Shown: piece by piece, positions 24,673 to 32,776 of the stretch
Position numbering within the stretch: the first letter of the stretch is position 1
Layout of the letters: each line of letters opens with the position of its first letter
From: Catenibacterium mitsuoka_A
GTDB lineage: Bacteria > Bacillota_I > Bacilli_A > Erysipelotrichales > Coprobacillaceae
Reading direction: 5' to 3' (one strand)
Length of the DNA stretch: 32,779 nt
NCBI RefSeq assembly: GCF_964259225.1
Contig: NZ_CAXVKN010000023.1
The notes under the pieces: model-generated
Databases searched by the model: none
Seen by the model: the letters and a program-made list of their open reading frames with translations, nothing else
Told to the model about the DNA's origin: nothing
Position numbers and translations under genes: made by a program

Positions 24673-25986
24673 TTATTTTGGAATATCACATGAACCATAG
24701 TAATTATTCAAACCTACAATATGTGTATAAGTTTTGTGATTAATAGAGATATAATCTACATTTTCTGTAAGGTTCTTATATGTATTCTCTATTTGATATT
24801 CACAATAAGGATTCTTCATAATTGTTCCTGAATAATTGATATCAATAGAATTAGGATAAGCATTATAGACAGGCATATTAGTATAAAGTGGTATTTCTAG
24901 TATACGTTTCACATGATCCATATAATTAGAGATATACCCTTTCAACATATTCTTTGCTTCACTATAAGGTGCTCTGATGTTAGACATATAATAATGATGA
25001 CCAGGATTATTGTTGTGGACATCAAATTTCTGCAGATAAAGAGAATCCTGTCCTTTAGTGATATAATTATTCATTAAATACTTAGAACCATAGAGAATAG
25101 CTTTTTCTCTTGTATCCCAGTTTCTTGATGCCGCAAAGTCTATCCCATCCTGATCACTACTGTTTGCTCCTATATTATATATATTATAGAAGAGAGGTCC
25201 TTGTGGATTGTTTCTTGCATGTCCTCCACGAAGTCCTAGTCCTCCACCTGTCTGTTCCTGAATTGCACGGGTAATGAGTAATGACATAGAGATGTTATTT
25301 ACTTCTGCACTGTAACGATAAAGTTCGGCCCAGTCTTTTTTAGACTGGGGTTCTATACCTGACATTTCAGTTCCTTCCAGCATTCTTTTTCCTTCCTGTA
25401 ATGTTTCAGAAGGATTATAAGTGAGTTTCTCAAACATCAGCGCATGATAGGCATCTAAACCATTACGTGGATCTATGAAATAACGGGCTGCATTCAAAGA
25501 AACACGACACCATGTCTGTCCTTCTATAATATCAGGAGAGGCAATCATTGAAGAATCATTTGTATCTATTAATGACTTACTTTGGAAGATAGAAGCTGTA
25601 TCATTAAAGTCCAAAGAAGTAGAAAGAGGTACATAGTTCCACTCCGGATAAAGTACATGTAAGAAACGTAAAGATTGTTTATAGCTATCAGGAAATGATG
25701 TGATTTCTTTTTCAAAAGATTCATCAAATACATATGCAATCACATTACGACTTGATATATAGCCTTCTTTCTTCTCACCATTCACATATATATAACCATA
25801 ATATTGAGAACCTCTTTGTCCTTCTACAACTAAAGGTTGTCCCATTGTGAGTGTTTGATTAAGAAAAGATGTATTCTCTTTAACTAAGAAAATATGAGGT
25901 GCAAGCTCCTTATACGAAGTACATTGGTGAACACCTAGAAGTAAAGCGAGTACACATACTATCTTAATAATCGATATCTTCTTCAT
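24673..25986 (-). CDS. Secreted glucosaminidase-type cell-wall hydrolase
   Basis: This 437-residue protein has an N-terminal signal peptide (about 1-22; no proper lipobox) and an SH3-like segment (about 45-85, with YGYIYVNGEKKEGYISSR). A linker typical of clostridial wall hydrolases follows (SFPDSYKQSLRFLHVLYPEW, about 97-116). The catalytic region is about 215-370, with the likely acid Glu244 in AIQEQTGGG and the diagnostic FYNIYNIGA and RNWDTREKAILYG. It probably cuts beta-1,4 bonds next to N-acetylglucosamine in peptidoglycan. The last 70 residues end in a GLNNYYGS pattern like the tail of MBG/Ig-like repeats. Its ATG lies inside the upstream phosphatase gene (23-bp overlap) with AGGATGG before it. 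No strong terminator follows. Confidence 0.85.
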   Translation of the reverse strand: MKKISIIKIVCVLALLLGVHQCTSYKELAPHIFLVKENTSFLNQTLTMGQPLVVEGQRGSQYYGYIYVNGEKKEGYISSRNVIAYVFDESFEKEITSFPDSYKQSLRFLHVLYPEWNYVPLSTSLDFNDTASIFQSKSLIDTNDSSMIASPDIIEGQTWCRVSLNAARYFIDPRNGLDAYHALMFEKLTYNPSETLQEGKRMLEGTEMSGIEPQSKKDWAELYRYSAEVNNISMSLLITRAIQEQTGGGLGLRGGHARNNPQGPLFYNIYNIGANSSDQDGIDFAASRNWDTREKAILYGSKYLMNNYITKGQDSLYLQKFDVHNNNPGHHYYMSNIRAPYSEAKNMLKGYISNYMDHVKRILEIPLYTNMPVYNAYPNSIDINYSGTIMKNPYCEYQIENTYKNLTENVDYISINHKTYTHIVGLNNYYGSCDIPK

Positions 25987-27070
25987 TGACCCATCCTACC
26001 TGTGCACCGCAGATAACATAGACATAATGTCCATAGACACCTGCAATCTTGACTTCTGTTCCTTTTTCACCTATAAACCAATGATCTGTATAATCATCTA
26101 AACAATAAAGATGATGATTTCTTTCATATAAGAATTCATTCTTAATAGAGATCATTACATGATCACTCACTCTATAACATTGACTAAACTCTTTTCCTTT
26201 TTTCATGATCTTTACTTCATAATCAGGAAAAGCTATCTTATGGTCTACTTCACCATTACCATAAAGATCTTTATTTAATACACCTACAGGAAATGGTTGT
26301 ACACATTCTGTTTGATATGTCACTTCCCCCTTATAACTATGAATAATAAGCGCATTTAATTGTGAGATAGGTTTCACACCTGTTCCTCCATCAATACAGA
26401 TGATCTTCTTTTCTTCATCTATAATAATGTCATTATGAATAGAACGAGGGAAATAATTGGATGCAGGAAGATGTCCTACAACAACTGTATACTTTAATGA
26501 ATGTCCCAGTTCATAAAAATGTTGGAGTTCAAGGTAGGAAGAGAGACCACATTCCTTATAGTTTTCTCTTGGTTCTACACCTGCATGGACAAATAAATAA
26601 TCATTAAATAATAATGTAGTAGGTAAATGGGACATGAACTTTAATTCTTGTTTAAGCTTTTCAGCCATGATTTTCTGCATACCTAAAGGTGTTTCATGTC
26701 CATCACTAAAATGTTCATGATTATAAATATCTCTAATAATACCGTTCTTACTATTTCTTTTGAGATACTTAGGAATTTCTCCTGCAATTTCTGGAATAGT
26801 AAGTAATGCATTCATCGCCCATTCACAATTTCCCATCAAAACATAACACTTAGGAAAACGTGAAAGATTCATAATAAAGTGTATTGTTTCTAATACCTGG
26901 TCTCCTTTTTCTACAAAGTCACCAATAATCACCAAATAATCCTCTACAGGATCATAATTCACTTTTCTTAGTAATTCTTTAAAACGGTCTAAATGACCAT
27001 GTATATCAGATATTGCAATCAGGCGATAGTCATTCTTTTCTTTTTTAATTAAATGTTTAGGTGTTAACAT
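25964..27070 (-). CDS. PPP-like metallophosphatase with SH3-like C-terminal region
   Basis: The N-terminal 245 residues form a calcineurin-like phosphoesterase of the PPP style. Ligand motifs are D22-x-H24 (SDIHGH), D51 (GDFVEKG), N81 in GNCEW, H162 (VHAGVEP) and H200 (VGHLP), with IDGGTG near 227. The usual GNHE is GNCE here; Asn is the metal ligand, but the active-site His is replaced by Cys. Residues about 285-368 are beta-rich and end GHYVYVICGAQVGWVNEEDI, like a bacterial SH3 domain. There is no signal peptide, so it should act in the cytoplasm. The start follows CAGGAGG. It overlaps the glucosaminidase gene by 23 bp, which implies coupling. Confidence 0.84.
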   Translation of the reverse strand: MLTPKHLIKKEKNDYRLIAISDIHGHLDRFKELLRKVNYDPVEDYLVIIGDFVEKGDQVLETIHFIMNLSRFPKCYVLMGNCEWAMNALLTIPEIAGEIPKYLKRNSKNGIIRDIYNHEHFSDGHETPLGMQKIMAEKLKQELKFMSHLPTTLLFNDYLFVHAGVEPRENYKECGLSSYLELQHFYELGHSLKYTVVVGHLPASNYFPRSIHNDIIIDEEKKIICIDGGTGVKPISQLNALIIHSYKGEVTYQTECVQPFPVGVLNKDLYGNGEVDHKIAFPDYEVKIMKKGKEFSQCYRVSDHVMISIKNEFLYERNHHLYCLDDYTDHWFIGEKGTEVKIAGVYGHYVYVICGAQVGWVNEEDIDY

Positions 27071-27098
27071 AAATAGCCTCCTGATATCATTCTACAAC

Positions 27099-27123
27099 AA
27101 AAAAAGTAGGTTGACCCTACTTT
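27099..27123 (-). terminator. Terminator of the aconitase-idh-gntR operon
   Basis: An 8-bp stem (AAAGTAGG and its complement, 27103-27123) with a 5-nt loop is followed on the - strand by seven Ts. The gntR stop TAG (27117-27119) is in the upstream arm. The phosphatase start is only 29 nt beyond the T-tract. Confidence 0.85.
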
Positions 27124-27791
27124 CTTGTTGCATAATATTTTCTTACAAGCATCTGTGTTTTACGAATATGTCTTTGAATACGTTCTGTTGCTTCATCTTT
27201 GTCTCCATCAATGATGGCTTCTAGAATAGCACGATGTTCTGCAAGTGATGATTCTAAACGTTCCGGACGTGCAATAGAATGTCTTGATGTCACAGAAACA
27301 TAGTAATGAATATCCTTTAGAATCTGTTCAAAATAGGTAGACTGTGTTGCTTGATAAATAGATTCATGGAATAAAATATTAAAATCATTCACTTTATCAA
27401 AGTCGCCCTTTGTAGTATAGAATTCTAGTAATTCAAATACTTCTTTAATTTTAGCAAGATGTACTTCATCCATACGATCAATTGCGAATGAAACAGCTAA
27501 TCCCTCTAAAGAAAGACGTATTTCAAACATATCATCAATATCACGAGGTGAAAAACCTTTCACATAAACACCTTTGTTAGGAATACTTTCTACTAAACCT
27601 TCTAATTCTAGCTGTTTTAATGCTTCTCTAATAGGTGTACGAGAAATCTTTAACTCTTTTGCAAGTGTTAATTCATTTAGTTTATCACCGCATTGATAAC
27701 TTTCATTAAGAATACGATCACGTAATAAGATAAATATTTTAGAGCCCAATGATCCATGGGAAGTTGATTCAAAAATGCTATGAGATGGCAT
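27117..27791 (-). CDS. GntR-family regulator with FCD domain
   Basis: The protein has 224 residues from the ATG at 27791, which is 9 nt after AGGAGG; the open frame extends 24 codons upstream into idh without a ribosome site. It has a winged HTH at about 15-75 (TPIREALKQLELEGLVESIPNKGVYV in part) and an FCD ligand domain at about 85-215. The FCD metal ligands are visible: Asp and His in DFNILFHES, His in AEHRAIL and His in QRHIRKT. Some FCD regulators bind citrate-like acids, and this one lies 16 nt after idh in an aconitase operon. A natural guess is feedback control of this operon by a tricarboxylate; the ligand is not shown by the sequence. Confidence 0.9.
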   Translation of the reverse strand: MPSHSIFESTSHGSLGSKIFILLRDRILNESYQCGDKLNELTLAKELKISRTPIREALKQLELEGLVESIPNKGVYVKGFSPRDIDDMFEIRLSLEGLAVSFAIDRMDEVHLAKIKEVFELLEFYTTKGDFDKVNDFNILFHESIYQATQSTYFEQILKDIHYYVSVTSRHSIARPERLESSLAEHRAILEAIIDGDKDEATERIQRHIRKTQMLVRKYYATRK

Positions 27792-27807
27792 TTCATTGTC
27801 CCTCCTC

Positions 27808-28800
27808 TTATAATTTATCGATAATTGCGTCTGTAAACTCTTTTGTAGTTGCCTGTCCACCAATATCAGGTGTTGTAAACTTACCTTCTTCTACAACTGC
27901 TGCTAAAGCTTCTCTTAAAGATTGTGCTTCTTTCTGTTTATTTAATGCTTCAAGCATCATTGCGAATGCAAGAATTAAAGAACTTGGGTTCGCAATACCT
28001 TTACCTGCAATATCAGGTGCACTGCCATGAACAGCTTCATAAATACGGTAGTCGTCACCAATATTACCTGATGGTGCAATACCAAGACCACCTACAAGAC
28101 CTGCACATAAGTCAGAAACAATATCCCCATATAAATTTGGTGCAACAAGGACATCAAATGTTTCTGGACGCTGTACAAGCTGCATACACATATTATCAAT
28201 AATAACTTCCTGTGTTTCTATTTCTGGATAGTCTTTTGCCACTTCTCTATAACAATCAAGGAAAAGACCATCTGTATATTTCATTATATTGGCTTTATGA
28301 ATGGCTGTCACTTTTTTTCTGTTATTTGTGCGTGCATATTCAAATGCATAACGACAAATACGTGTAGAAGCTTCTCTAGTGATTAACTTAACACCATTCG
28401 CAATATCATCAGTGAGCATATATTCAATACCTTTATATAAATCTTCAGTATTTTCTCTAATAATGACTAAGTCAATATTTTCATATTTAGAATCAATACC
28501 CTTGAAGTTACGTAAAGGACGTACATTAGCATAAGTAGAGAATTTCTGTCTTAATGCAACATTCACACTTCTAAAGCCTGTTCCAATTGGAGTTGCTGTA
28601 GGACCTTTTAATGCCCATTTATATTCTTCAATTGCATCTACAAGACCAGGTTCCCATACTTCACCTGTTTCTTTTGCATACTCTGCACCTGCTCTATATT
28701 TAACCCATTCAATATCTAGGTTCATTGCTTTTGTGATAGATTCAACACTTGCTGAAATCTCTGGTCCAATACCATCACCTGGAATAAGTACTGCTTTCAT
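27808..28800 (-). CDS. NAD-dependent isocitrate dehydrogenase
   Basis: The enzyme converts isocitrate to 2-oxoglutarate and CO2. The 330-residue protein belongs to the beta-decarboxylating dehydrogenase family. Substrate residues are Ser78-x-Asn80 and Arg84 (GFRSVNVALR), Arg94 (ANVRP), Arg115 and Tyr122 (RENTEDLYKGIEY), with AVHGSAPDIAGKG at the cofactor site. The ENTEDLY...E pattern and context favour isocitrate over isopropylmalate; homoisocitrate is a less likely option. The short, NAD-type form differs from the roughly 400-residue NADP enzyme. Its ATG overlaps the aconitase stop by one base (TAATG) and its ribosome site GGAGGAG lies in the aconitase end. Confidence 0.9.
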   Translation of the reverse strand: MKAVLIPGDGIGPEISASVESITKAMNLDIEWVKYRAGAEYAKETGEVWEPGLVDAIEEYKWALKGPTATPIGTGFRSVNVALRQKFSTYANVRPLRNFKGIDSKYENIDLVIIRENTEDLYKGIEYMLTDDIANGVKLITREASTRICRYAFEYARTNNRKKVTAIHKANIMKYTDGLFLDCYREVAKDYPEIETQEVIIDNMCMQLVQRPETFDVLVAPNLYGDIVSDLCAGLVGGLGIAPSGNIGDDYRIYEAVHGSAPDIAGKGIANPSSLILAFAMMLEALNKQKEAQSLREALAAVVEEGKFTTPDIGGQATTKEFTDAIIDKL

Positions 28801-30719
28801 TAGAAATCTCCTCCTAGTTCTTTAATTGCATTTAATAATCCACCATACTGAATCATGACTTTTTCACGTGCTGATAATGATAGATGTGCTGTAATAGTTT
28901 CATTTGTATTCTTATTAGTCACTACAATGTCTTTACCTTCTTCTACAGCTGTTAATAAGTCACTTAATTCATAGTCATCCTGATCATTGAAGAAATCATA
29001 GTCTTTTGCATCAATGACAAGTGGAAGAATACCATTGTTGATTAAGTTAGAACGATGAATTCTCGCAAATGAAATTGCGAAGATAGCTTTGATTTTTAAG
29101 TAGTTAGGTACTAATGCAGCATGTTCTCTTGATGAACCCTGTCCATAGTTATCTCCACCTACAATGAAACCACCGTTGTTTTTAACGGCTCTATTATAGA
29201 ATTCAGGATCTACCTTAGAGAATGAGAACTTAGCTAAATGAGGGACATTAGAACGGAATGGAAGTAGTTTAGAATCAGAAGGTACAATATGGTCTGTAGA
29301 AATATTGTCTCCTACTTTTAATACAACCTTACCAGTCACTGTATCTGTTAACTTATCTCCTCTAGGAACTGGTTTGATGTTAGGTCCCATATAGATTTCA
29401 TTATCAGGGATATATTCACTAATAAAGAAGTTAGGATTCTTCACAAATGGTGTATCAGGTACTTCTTCTAATACCATATCATCTTCAAATTCCTGTGATA
29501 AATAACCTTTAACTGCAGATAATGCAGCAACTTCTGGAGATACAAGATATACACTTGCATCATTTGTACCAGAACGTCCTTTAAAGTTACGGTTTATTGT
29601 TCTTAAAGATACACCTTTTGATAATGGAGCCTGTCCCATACCGATACAAGGACCACATCCACATTCAAGAATTCTTGCACCTGCATGAATCATATCTGCA
29701 AGAGCACCATTTTGTGCAAGCATAGAAAGAATAGAAGATGAACCTGGCGCAATAACTAAAGAAACATCTTCAGCCACTTTACGACCTTTTAAGATCTTTG
29801 CAGCACGCATCATATCTGGTAAAGATGAGTTTGTACAAGAACCAATGACTACCTGATTGATCTTCATACCTTCTAATTCTTTTACATCTACTACATTATC
29901 TGGTGAATGAGGCTGAGCAACCATAGGAACTAATGTAGACATATCGATTTCAATAGTTTCATCATATGTTGCGTCATCATCAGCTTTCATTTCAACATAT
30001 TCATCTTCTCTACCCTGCTGTTTTAAGTAAGCTAAAGTATTTTCATCTGTTGGGAATACTGAAGTAGTGGCACCAAGTTCTGCACCCATGTTACAGATAG
30101 TCGCACGGTCAGTAAGTGAAAGATCATTTAAACCTTCACCTGTATATTCAACAATCTTATTAACTCCACCTTTTACTGATAACTCCTGTAAGATTTTTAA
30201 GATAACATCTTTTGCAGATACCCAAGGTGCTTTACGTCCTGTTAGTTTAACCTGTAATACTGATGGACACTGAACATAATACTTACCTGTTGCCATGGCA
30301 ACAGCGACATCAAGTCCTCCTGCACCAATCGCAATCATACCCATTGCACCACATGTTGGTGTATGAGAATCTGAACCAATAAGCGTCTTACCTGGATGTG
30401 AGAAATTTTCAAGCTGTAACTGATGACAGACACCATTACCTGGTTTAGAGAATGTGATGCCATGTTTTCTTGCAACAGATTTAATAAATTCATGGTCATC
30501 CATGTTTTCAAAACCAGTCTGAAGCATGTTATGGTCAATATAAGCGACTGCTTTTTCTACTGCAACATGACCCACATTCATTGCTTCTAACTGAAGATAA
30601 GCCATTGTACCTGTAGAATCCTGTGTTAAAGTCTGATCAATTCCAATACAAATAGATGTTCCTGGAACTAATACTCCTTCTTTAAGATGTGCATTCAAGA
30701 TTTTATACGCTAGATTCAT
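28800..30719 (-). CDS. Aconitate hydratase
   Basis: Aconitase interconverts citrate and isocitrate with a [4Fe-4S] cluster. The 639-residue protein is of the short type seen in anaerobic Firmicutes. Cluster cysteines are C295 (VIGSCTNSS) and C355 and C358 (CGCGPCIGMG). HTPTCGAMG near 119 and the swivel-domain GDNYGQGSSREHA are also typical. I chose the ATG at 30719, which follows GGGGGAG at about 9 nt; the open frame extends 15 codons further up through the promoter. It is the first gene of the acn-idh-gntR operon. With idh it makes the oxidative branch from citrate to 2-oxoglutarate; citrate synthase is not in this window. Confidence 0.94.
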   Translation of the reverse strand: MNLAYKILNAHLKEGVLVPGTSICIGIDQTLTQDSTGTMAYLQLEAMNVGHVAVEKAVAYIDHNMLQTGFENMDDHEFIKSVARKHGITFSKPGNGVCHQLQLENFSHPGKTLIGSDSHTPTCGAMGMIAIGAGGLDVAVAMATGKYYVQCPSVLQVKLTGRKAPWVSAKDVILKILQELSVKGGVNKIVEYTGEGLNDLSLTDRATICNMGAELGATTSVFPTDENTLAYLKQQGREDEYVEMKADDDATYDETIEIDMSTLVPMVAQPHSPDNVVDVKELEGMKINQVVIGSCTNSSLPDMMRAAKILKGRKVAEDVSLVIAPGSSSILSMLAQNGALADMIHAGARILECGCGPCIGMGQAPLSKGVSLRTINRNFKGRSGTNDASVYLVSPEVAALSAVKGYLSQEFEDDMVLEEVPDTPFVKNPNFFISEYIPDNEIYMGPNIKPVPRGDKLTDTVTGKVVLKVGDNISTDHIVPSDSKLLPFRSNVPHLAKFSFSKVDPEFYNRAVKNNGGFIVGGDNYGQGSSREHAALVPNYLKIKAIFAISFARIHRSNLINNGILPLVIDAKDYDFFNDQDDYELSDLLTAVEEGKDIVVTNKNTNETITAHLSLSAREKVMIQYGGLLNAIKELGGDF

Positions 30720-30743
30720 ATAATCTTCTCCCCCTTGTTTCTT

Positions 30744-30755
30744 ATTGTATACAAT
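30744..30755. promoter_or_regulatory. Likely GntR operator of the aconitase operon
   Basis: ATTGTATACAAT is a perfect 12-bp palindrome with the GT...AC core of GntR-type operators. It overlaps the downstream edge of the -10 and the expected start point (near 30747) of the aconitase promoter, an ideal place for repression. The operon's own third gene encodes a GntR/FCD regulator, so autoregulation is likely. A related TGTATA half lies beside it in the -10. Confidence 0.55.
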
Positions 30756-30782
30756 TATACACATATACTATTATCTGTGCAA
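30754..30782 (-). promoter_or_regulatory. Promoter of the aconitase-idh-gntR operon
   Basis: On the - strand TTGCAC (30777-30782) and a perfect TATAAT (30754-30759) are 17 bp apart. The leader is about 28 nt. Confidence 0.6.
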
Positions 30783-30824
30783 TATAAAAAACAAAGATAA
30801 TTTGTATTTATTTCGTTAAATTGG

Positions 30825-30830
30825 TACAAT
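30825..30830 (+). promoter_or_regulatory. -10 element of the ABC-F gene
   Basis: TACAAT (five of six) lies 17 bp before the start codon; the -35 region is weak (TTTGTA). It is divergent from the aconitase promoter, about 65 bp away. Confidence 0.35.
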
Positions 30831-30847
30831 ACATTGGGTGATGAAAA

Positions 30848-32704
30848 ATGATATTATCTTGTTCAGGACTATCTAAATCTTATTCAGGAAAAGAAGTCCT
30901 AAAAAATATAACATTCCATATAGAAGAGCATGATAAACTTGCTATCATAGGTGTTAATGGTGCTGGTAAGAGTACATTGCTTAGAATTCTTTTAAATGAA
31001 GAGGCTTATGATGATGGTATAATGACTATTGCGAAGAATATTCGTATTGGTACATTGAATCAGGAACATAAGTTTGATCTTAATAAGAGTATTTATGAAA
31101 CATTGGAAGAACCTTTTGAAGATTTAAAGAAAATAGAGAAACGTATTCGTGAATTGGAACAGGAAATGGCTGTGACAAATGATTTAGATACAATTATGAA
31201 TCAATATGATTCTTTATTATCTAAATTCCAGGATGAAGGCGGTTATGCCATGGAGTCACAGGTAAAAGGTGTTCTCAATGGTTTAGGTTTTGATGAGGAT
31301 ATGTGGTATAAACCAATTGGTATTTTATCTGGTGGACAGAAGACAAGAATTGCGTTAGGTCAGTTGTTATTACGTTCTCCCGATTTATTATTACTTGATG
31401 AACCGACCAACCATCTTGATGTAAATTCTATTGAATGGTTAGAAAACTATTTAAAACAGTATAATAAAGCTGTAATTGTAGTATCTCATGACCGTTATTT
31501 TATTGATCAAGTGTCTACTTCTATCATGGAAATAGAAAATGGTAAGAGTAAGATCTATAAATGTAATTATTCTAAATATGCTGAAATCAAGAAGCATGAT
31601 CGTGATGTAGAATTAAAACATTATTTAAATAACCAGAAAGATATTAAACGTATGCAGGAGTCTATTGATCGTTTAAAATCTTATAACCGTGAAAAACAGG
31701 TAAAACGTGCTGAGTCTAAAGAGAAAGCACTTGAACGTATGGAGAAGGTAGAAAGACCTGAAAGTCTTCCTTCTAGTATCCGTTTTGCGTTTGAGCCTGA
31801 AATAGAGAGTGGTTATGATGTTTTAAAAGTAGATGATGTAGCGATGGCTTTTGATAAGCCATTGTTCGATTCTGTGTCTTTTGAAGTTAAGAAAGGTGAA
31901 AGAGTTGCTTTACTTGGTCCTAACGGTGTAGGTAAGACAACCATGTTCCATTTGATTTTAAAGGATTATTTACCAGTCCATGGACGTATTCGTTTAGGTT
32001 CTAAGGTGATGATTGGTTATTATGATCAGGAACAGACTTCTTTATCTCCTGAAAAGACAATCTTTGATGAAATACATGATGCTTATCCTGATATGAATAA
32101 TACAGAGATCAGAAACATCTGTGCTGCATTCTTATTCAAAGGTGAAGATGTATTTAAAACAATTAATGTTTTATCCGGTGGTGAAAAAGGACGTATCGTC
32201 TTAATTAAGTTATTACTTAACAAGGCAAACTTCTTAATTCTAGATGAACCAACAAACCATTTAGATATTCAATCTAAGGAAGTACTAGAAGATGCATTAT
32301 TAGATTTTCCTGGTACTATTCTCTTTATTTCTCATGACCGTTATTTTATTAATAAGCTTGCTACTAAGATTGTGGAAATGAATCCGCATGGTGATGAAAT
32401 CTTTGGTGGTAACTATTCTTATTATCTTGAACATCGTAAAGTAGAAGAAGTTGTGAAAGAAACAGCGGTAAAAGTTCAAAATAACATTGATAAGAAAAAG
32501 AAGAATAGATTAAAGAAGATAGAAAATGATATTTCTGACTTTGAAGAGAAGATCAGTGCGAAGGAAGAAGAACTCCATAGTGATGAAGTAATGAATGATT
32601 ATCAGAAGTATAATGAAATTACTGCTGAACTAGAAGGCTTAAACAATCAATTAGATGAACTCATGATGGAATGGGAAGAACTTTCAGAAGAGATGAACGC
32701 TTAA
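30848..32704 (+). CDS. ABC-F family ATPase (YdiF/Uup-like)
   Basis: This 618-residue soluble protein has two ABC domains and no membrane segment, so it is not a transporter. Walker A loops are G35-S42 (GVNGAGKS) and G357-T364 (GPNGVGKT), signatures LSGGQ at 160 and LSGGE at 442, and Walker B/DEPTNHLD at 184-191 and 466-473, with both catalytic Glu present. The charged linker between domains (about 235-320) is rich in Lys, Arg and Glu as in ABC-F proteins that bind the ribosomal E site. The C-terminal 80 residues are a coiled coil. The subgroup looks YdiF- or Uup-like; I see no ground to call it an antibiotic-resistance type. The start follows GGGTGAT. Confidence 0.93.
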   Translation: MILSCSGLSKSYSGKEVLKNITFHIEEHDKLAIIGVNGAGKSTLLRILLNEEAYDDGIMTIAKNIRIGTLNQEHKFDLNKSIYETLEEPFEDLKKIEKRIRELEQEMAVTNDLDTIMNQYDSLLSKFQDEGGYAMESQVKGVLNGLGFDEDMWYKPIGILSGGQKTRIALGQLLLRSPDLLLLDEPTNHLDVNSIEWLENYLKQYNKAVIVVSHDRYFIDQVSTSIMEIENGKSKIYKCNYSKYAEIKKHDRDVELKHYLNNQKDIKRMQESIDRLKSYNREKQVKRAESKEKALERMEKVERPESLPSSIRFAFEPEIESGYDVLKVDDVAMAFDKPLFDSVSFEVKKGERVALLGPNGVGKTTMFHLILKDYLPVHGRIRLGSKVMIGYYDQEQTSLSPEKTIFDEIHDAYPDMNNTEIRNICAAFLFKGEDVFKTINVLSGGEKGRIVLIKLLLNKANFLILDEPTNHLDIQSKEVLEDALLDFPGTILFISHDRYFINKLATKIVEMNPHGDEIFGGNYSYYLEHRKVEEVVKETAVKVQNNIDKKKKNRLKKIENDISDFEEKISAKEEELHSDEVMNDYQKYNEITAELEGLNNQLDELMMEWEELSEEMNA

Positions 32705-32750
32705 AAGAGGCTGTAACGGGTAAATAACTCATTATAGTTTCATAAAAAGC

Positions 32751-32776
32751 AAAAGACGGACCGAGGTCCGTCTTTT
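32751..32776 (+). terminator. Terminator of the ABC-F gene
   Basis: An 11-bp stem (AAAAGACGGAC and its complement) with a CGAG loop ends in TTTTG. It lies 46 nt after the stop; the gap holds no gene. Confidence 0.9.

Noticed and set aside
27749..28202. Two + strand open frames over idh and gntR
   Set aside because: Antisense to well-supported genes; their translations are mirror artefacts of idh codons.
30848..32704. ABC-F protein as an antibiotic-resistance determinant
   Set aside because: The linker and overall form look like housekeeping YdiF/Uup proteins, and no leader attenuator or drug-resistance context is seen.
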